A stretch of 64,000 bases of DNA from Pseudomonas mandelii (lineage in GTDB: Bacteria; Pseudomonadota; Gammaproteobacteria; Pseudomonadales; Pseudomonadaceae). The stretch spans positions 62,001-126,000 of the forward strand of contig NZ_JAMYDU010000013.1 in the NCBI RefSeq assembly GCF_024138395.1. Direction: 5' to 3'. The notes under the pieces were generated by a model. That model saw nothing but the letters and a program-made list of their open reading frames with translations, had not been told where the DNA came from and did not search any database. Shown piece by piece: positions 60,444 through 64,000 of this stretch (position 1 is the first letter of the stretch; each line of letters opens with the position of its first letter). Both the position numbers and the translations under genes were made by a program.

Positions 60444-61784
60444 ATGGCTCGTCCCAGTGCTTCCCTGCATCTGCCCGGCGCAGATGGCCAGCCAACGGCA
60501 GCGACGACTTCGATGACCGGTACCAGCAAAGCCAGCAGCGTGCGCTGGCGGATCTTTGCGATCATCTTTGCCTTGACCATGGTTAACCTGATCGATCGGG
60601 TGTCGCTGTCCATTGCGATGCCGACCATCGCCCATGAGTTTTCCCTGTCGCCGAGCGTGCAAGGGCTGATTCTCAGCAGCTTCTTCTGGGCCTATGCGCT
60701 GCTGCAGATTCCCGGTGGCTGGATGATCGATCGCTTCGGGCCGCACCGGGTCATCAGTTGGTCCACTGGATTATGGGGCACGTTTCAGGTACTGGCGGCC
60801 TTTGCCACCGGCGGCTTGTCGTTGCTCTTCGCGCGGGTGGCCCTGGGGGCTGCGGAGGCACCGTTGTTCCCTTCGGGCGGCAAGCTGATTTCCCTGTGGC
60901 TGGCACCGAGCGAGCGCAGTCGCGGCGCGGTGCTGATGGACAGCGGCAGCCCGTTGGGCGTGGCACTTGGCGGCCTGATCATTGCTTATCTGATTGCTTC
61001 GCTGGACTCCTGGCGCCTGGCGTTCGTGATCGCCGGCATCGCGACCCTGGTCCTGGCCTGGCTGGCATGGCGGTATCTGCGCGATGACCCGGCCAGTCAC
61101 CCGCAAGTGAATGCGGCAGAACTGGAGAAAATCAACGCCGGGCGCGCCACCCCGGCCGCCGAAGCTGCACGCATTCCGGTCAAGGGCCTGGGCATTGCCG
61201 CACGATCCCTGAGTGGTTTGCTGATCGGTCGTGCCTGCTGGGCGATGGTGTATTTCGGTCTGCTGACCTGGGGGCCGAGTTATCTGGCTCAGGCTCGCGG
61301 CTTCAATATCAAGGGCATTGGCGCTGCGACGTTCGTGATCTTCGTGTGCGGCGCGTTGGGTTCGTTGACCGGTGGTTTCCTCTGCGACGGATTGATCCGC
61401 AAGGGCGTCAGCCGCGGTGTGGCGGTCAAGAGTCTACTGGCGTTTTCCGGCCTGGTGGCCCTGGGCGCGTTCCTGCTGCTGCCGACCCTGAGCAATCCTT
61501 TTGCAGCCGTGGCGTTGTTGGCCATGACCGCGTTTTTCTTGATGTGGGGCAGCCTCTACTGGAGCTTCCCGGCGCTGCTGGCGGCACCGGCGCGCGTCGG
61601 CCTGATCGGCGGCGTGATGAACATGGCCGGCAGCACGGGCGGCATTGCGGTGCCGATCCTGGTGGGGATCATTGTGCAAATGACCGGTGGTTTTGCGCCG
61701 GTGCTGGGCTTCTTTGCGGTGTGCTCTGCGGTGTTCGTGCTGGCAACTTTATTCATCAGTCTCGACGAGGTGCGCCATGGGTGA
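60444..61784 (+). CDS. MFS permease, anion:cation symporter family
   Basis: Twelve-helix major facilitator of 446 residues of the ACS (sugar-acid/phthalate-like) group. An N-terminal cytoplasmic leader of about 35 residues precedes helix 1 (IFALTMVNLIDRVSLSIAMP), and the helix 2-3 loop GGWMIDRFGPHRV is typical. It overlaps the amidohydrolase gene by 8 bases, so transport and metabolism are co-expressed. The locus thus has two transport systems, TctABC and this one. Confidence 0.88.
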   Translation: MARPSASLHLPGADGQPTAATTSMTGTSKASSVRWRIFAIIFALTMVNLIDRVSLSIAMPTIAHEFSLSPSVQGLILSSFFWAYALLQIPGGWMIDRFGPHRVISWSTGLWGTFQVLAAFATGGLSLLFARVALGAAEAPLFPSGGKLISLWLAPSERSRGAVLMDSGSPLGVALGGLIIAYLIASLDSWRLAFVIAGIATLVLAWLAWRYLRDDPASHPQVNAAELEKINAGRATPAAEAARIPVKGLGIAARSLSGLLIGRACWAMVYFGLLTWGPSYLAQARGFNIKGIGAATFVIFVCGALGSLTGGFLCDGLIRKGVSRGVAVKSLLAFSGLVALGAFLLLPTLSNPFAAVALLAMTAFFLMWGSLYWSFPALLAAPARVGLIGGVMNMAGSTGGIAVPILVGIIVQMTGGFAPVLGFFAVCSAVFVLATLFISLDEVRHG

Positions 61785-62733
61785 GTTATGGAGCGGACCG
61801 ATCATCGATGCCCATCATCACTTCTGGGATCCGTCGATCAATGACCATCCGTGGCTGGCGCCCGAAGCGAACATTCCCTTTCGCTACGGTGATTACAGCG
61901 CGATCAAGCGTCGCTATTTTCCCGAAGACTACTTCGCCGACGTCGGCCAGCATCGCGTTGTGCAAACGGTGTACGTCGAGACTGAATGGGACCCGCAGGA
62001 CCCGATTGGCGAAACCCTTTTTATCGAGGGGCTGGCCGCCCGATACGGCGTCCCGAACGCGGTCGTGGCGCAAGCCTGGCTCGATCATCCAGACGCCATT
62101 GCAGTGCTCGCCGAACAAGCCAGTTTCAAGTGCGTGCGCAGCGTGCGCCACAAACCCGGCGGCCCGACCACACCCGCGCAAGTTGGTCATGTGCGCAGCC
62201 TGATGAGCGACGAACACTGGCGGCGCAGTTTTGCTGCACTCGAAGGGCTGGACCTGCATTTCGATTTGCAGACGCCGTGGTGGAACCTGCACGAGGCCGA
62301 ACGACTGGCTCGGGACTTTCCCGGTATCACGCTGATTCTCAACCACGCCGGGTTGCCCAATGACCGCAGTGCCGAAGGCCTGGCAGGTTGGCGTTTGGCG
62401 ATGGCGCGGCTGGCCGAGTGGCCGAACGTGCAGGTGAAGATTTCCGGTCTTGGGCAGGGTGGCCAGGCATGGCGCGCCAAGGACAACGCCTGGATCGTGC
62501 GTGAAGTGATTGCCATGTTCGGCACTGACCGGGCGATGTTCGCCAGCAACTTTCCGGTGGACAGCCTGTGTGGTTCCTTCGACGACATCTACAGCGGTTT
62601 CAAATCCATCGTTGCTGATCTGCCAGGTGCCGATCAGGAACGGCTTTTCTACAGCAACGCGCAGCGGGTCTATCGCTGTGAACCTTGCGCCATTGACCGA
62701 ACATGGCCTGCAACCTTGAGGAGTGAAGCATGA
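61777..62733 (+). CDS. COG3618-type amidohydrolase/lactonase
   Basis: TIM-barrel metal hydrolase of 318 residues. The metal-binding motif DAHHHFWDP opens the protein, KCVRSVRHKPGG and LILNHAGLP carry further ligands or substrate residues, and the end of the barrel has FASNFPVDSLCGSFDDIY. This family includes L-fuconolactone and 2-pyrone-4,6-dicarboxylate hydrolases; a sugar lactone is the likely substrate type. The ATG at 61777 lies within the MFS gene end. It overlaps the PdxA2 gene by 4 bases. Confidence 0.85.
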   Translation: MGELWSGPIIDAHHHFWDPSINDHPWLAPEANIPFRYGDYSAIKRRYFPEDYFADVGQHRVVQTVYVETEWDPQDPIGETLFIEGLAARYGVPNAVVAQAWLDHPDAIAVLAEQASFKCVRSVRHKPGGPTTPAQVGHVRSLMSDEHWRRSFAALEGLDLHFDLQTPWWNLHEAERLARDFPGITLILNHAGLPNDRSAEGLAGWRLAMARLAEWPNVQVKISGLGQGGQAWRAKDNAWIVREVIAMFGTDRAMFASNFPVDSLCGSFDDIYSGFKSIVADLPGADQERLFYSNAQRVYRCEPCAIDRTWPATLRSEA

Positions 62734-63734
62734 ACAAGACAACCATCGCCATGGTCCTGGGGGACCCGGCCGGCATCGGTCCGGAACTGATCGCGCGCCT
62801 GCTCACCGAGCCTCAAGTGCGTAGCCAGGCGAATGTGATCCTGATTGCCGATGAAGCGGAAATGCGCCGCGGCATGCGCATCGCCGGGACGGAGTTTCCT
62901 TACCGTCGCATCGAATCTCTGGAGCAATTGGATTTTCGCGATGACATGCCGTTGTTCTATGACTTCCGTGGCGACACCATTGGCGAGTTCCCGCGCAGCG
63001 AAGCCAGTGTCATGGGCGGCCGCTACAGCCTCGACACCTTGGAAAAAGCCCTGCGCCTGACCGAGGCCGGGACCACCGACGCGGTGCTGTTTGGACCGTT
63101 GAACAAGACCTCGCTGCACATGGCCGGCATGGCCCACAGCGACGAGCTGCACTGGTTCGCCGAGCTGCTGGATTTCCACGGACCGTTCTGCGAGTTCAAC
63201 GTGCTCGACAACCTGTGGACGTCGCGCGTGACATCCCATGTGGCGCTGGCCGATGTGCCGGGCATGCTCAGCCAGACGCGGGTGGTCGAAGCGATCCAGC
63301 TGATCGATACAGCCCTCAAGCGCAACGGTCTGGAAAAACCGCGCATCGGCGTGTGCGGGTTGAACCCGCACAACGGTGACAACGGCTCGTTCGGTCGCGA
63401 AGAGCTGGACATCATTGGCCCGGCTGTTCGTTCGGCTCAGGTGTTGGGTATTGCGGCCGAGGGGCCATACCCTGCCGACACGATTTTCCTCAAGGTGCAG
63501 GGCGATGCCAGTGCCTTTGACGCGGTGGTGACGATGTATCACGACCAGGGGCAGATCGCGATCAAGTTGATGGGCTTCTCCCGTGGGGTGACGGTGCAGG
63601 GCGGATTGCCGATACCGATTACCACACCGGCCCACGGCACCGCGTTCGACATCGCAGGTCAGGGCAAGGCCAACGTCGGGGCCATTCGCCAGGCGTTCGA
63701 GATTGCCTGTCGGATGGGGGCCAATAGCTACTGA
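62730..63734 (+). CDS. pdxA2: PdxA2-type dehydrogenase
   Basis: PdxA-family NAD-dependent dehydrogenase of 334 residues. It shows GDPAGIGPELIARLL at the N-terminus, a metal-binding histidine in VTSHVALADVPG, and further ligands in MYHDQGQIAIKL and TTPAHGTAFDIAGQGKAN. It groups with PdxA2 proteins, which oxidatively decarboxylate D-erythronate/D-threonate 4-phosphate, better than with vitamin B6 PdxA, given the catabolic context. The usual kinase partner (DUF1537) is not in the window and may lie beyond it. Confidence 0.87.
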   Translation: MNKTTIAMVLGDPAGIGPELIARLLTEPQVRSQANVILIADEAEMRRGMRIAGTEFPYRRIESLEQLDFRDDMPLFYDFRGDTIGEFPRSEASVMGGRYSLDTLEKALRLTEAGTTDAVLFGPLNKTSLHMAGMAHSDELHWFAELLDFHGPFCEFNVLDNLWTSRVTSHVALADVPGMLSQTRVVEAIQLIDTALKRNGLEKPRIGVCGLNPHNGDNGSFGREELDIIGPAVRSAQVLGIAAEGPYPADTIFLKVQGDASAFDAVVTMYHDQGQIAIKLMGFSRGVTVQGGLPIPITTPAHGTAFDIAGQGKANVGAIRQAFEIACRMGANSY

Positions 63735-63764
63735 TCCCCCGATCTTCAACACAGCACCAATCCC

Positions 63765-63856
63765 CTGTGGGAGCGGGCTTGCTCGCGAAAGCGGTGTAAC
63801 AGTCGGCATATATGTCGACTGACACGACCTCTTCGCGAGCAAGCCCGCTCCCACAG
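63765..63856. repeat. REP pair, GTGGGAGCGGGCTTGCTCGCGA type
   Basis: Perfect inverted arms of 25 bases at 63765-63789 and 63832-63856, directly after the pdxA2 gene. Confidence 0.92.
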
Positions 63857-63907
63857 TTTTTTGCGTTGCGGCTGATAACCCGATCTACCTGATAAGCCGT
63901 TACAGCG

Positions 63908-63924
63908 ATCACCCCAGGTTATCG
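63908..63924 (-). promoter_or_regulatory. LysR-box-like site 3 (CGATAACCTGGGGTGAT)
   Basis: Minus-strand copy of the motif, identical to site 1 at 15 of 17 positions, in an unannotated 140-bp edge region. It suggests another target promoter just beyond position 64000. Confidence 0.55.
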
Positions 63925-64000
63925 CCGGATACGCATAAGTGATTATCCCCACCCCCCGAGCGCTGGCTAAAGTCGCTCCATCGAATGCCCGAAGCCGGCC

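Noticed and set aside
62670..63854. 394-residue minus-strand frame
   Set aside because: Antisense to pdxA2 and running into the REP pair; no family match.

Overview
The window is a chromosomal segment of a Pseudomonas, most likely of the P. fluorescens complex. Supporting this are the nadB-algU-mucA-mucB-mucD order, the dapA-bamC-MBL-purC-tRNA-Ser block, the rnd-ycgL neighbourhood, a CysK next to an LpxO-type hydroxylase, high GC with typical pseudomonad codon use, and many paired inverted REP elements of the kinds common in this group. No prophage, insertion sequence, CRISPR array or rRNA was seen.

Layout. 1-14 kb is core genome: a truncated nadB, the AlgU envelope-stress operon (without mucC), a BepA-like periplasmic protease, TusA, a PerM-type permease, Bcp, GcvR, then dapA-bamC-MBL protein-purC and tRNA-Ser(CGA). 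14-18.5 kb holds small conserved genes and three LysR regulators, two of them tandem paralogues. 18.65-25.56 kb is a tightly packed six-gene operon on the plus strand: thermostable-hemolysin family protein, AMP-forming ligase, Fe(II)/2-oxoglutarate oxygenase, a class III aminotransferase-like protein without the PLP lysine, an intact class III aminotransferase, and an amidase. It is read away from the paralogous LysR genes and followed by two convergent exporter genes. It looks like an accessory small-molecule pathway that I cannot assign to a known product, and it is the best candidate here for an undescribed system.

28-44 kb is mostly housekeeping and conserved accessory genes: a gamma-glutamylpolyamine synthetase-like enzyme, an EptA-like lipid A phosphoethanolamine transferase, RNase D, YcgL, a 2-hydroxyacid dehydrogenase, a nitroreductase, YcgN, an rRNA/tRNA methyltransferase, an HNH protein, a spermidine-synthase-like protein, a cNMP-binding protein, oligopeptidase B and a YafJ amidotransferase. 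44-47 kb carries 5-oxoprolinase pxpABC with a divergent LysR gene and a 22-bp operator-like palindrome between them. 47-54 kb has a MoxR/VWA pair, a DUF2442-HTH protein, a DUF748 protein, cysK and lpxO, followed by a small accessory cassette (GNAT-like protein plus a basic peptide) and a DMT transporter.

56-64 kb is a catabolic locus. A LysR gene and tctABC (tripartite tricarboxylate-type transporter) lie on the minus strand. They diverge from an MFS permease, a COG3618-type amidohydrolase/lactonase and a PdxA2-type dehydrogenase on the plus strand. Two copies of a 17-bp LysR-box-like motif sit in the divergent promoter region and a third lies at the right edge of the window, which suggests one regulon that continues beyond position 64000.
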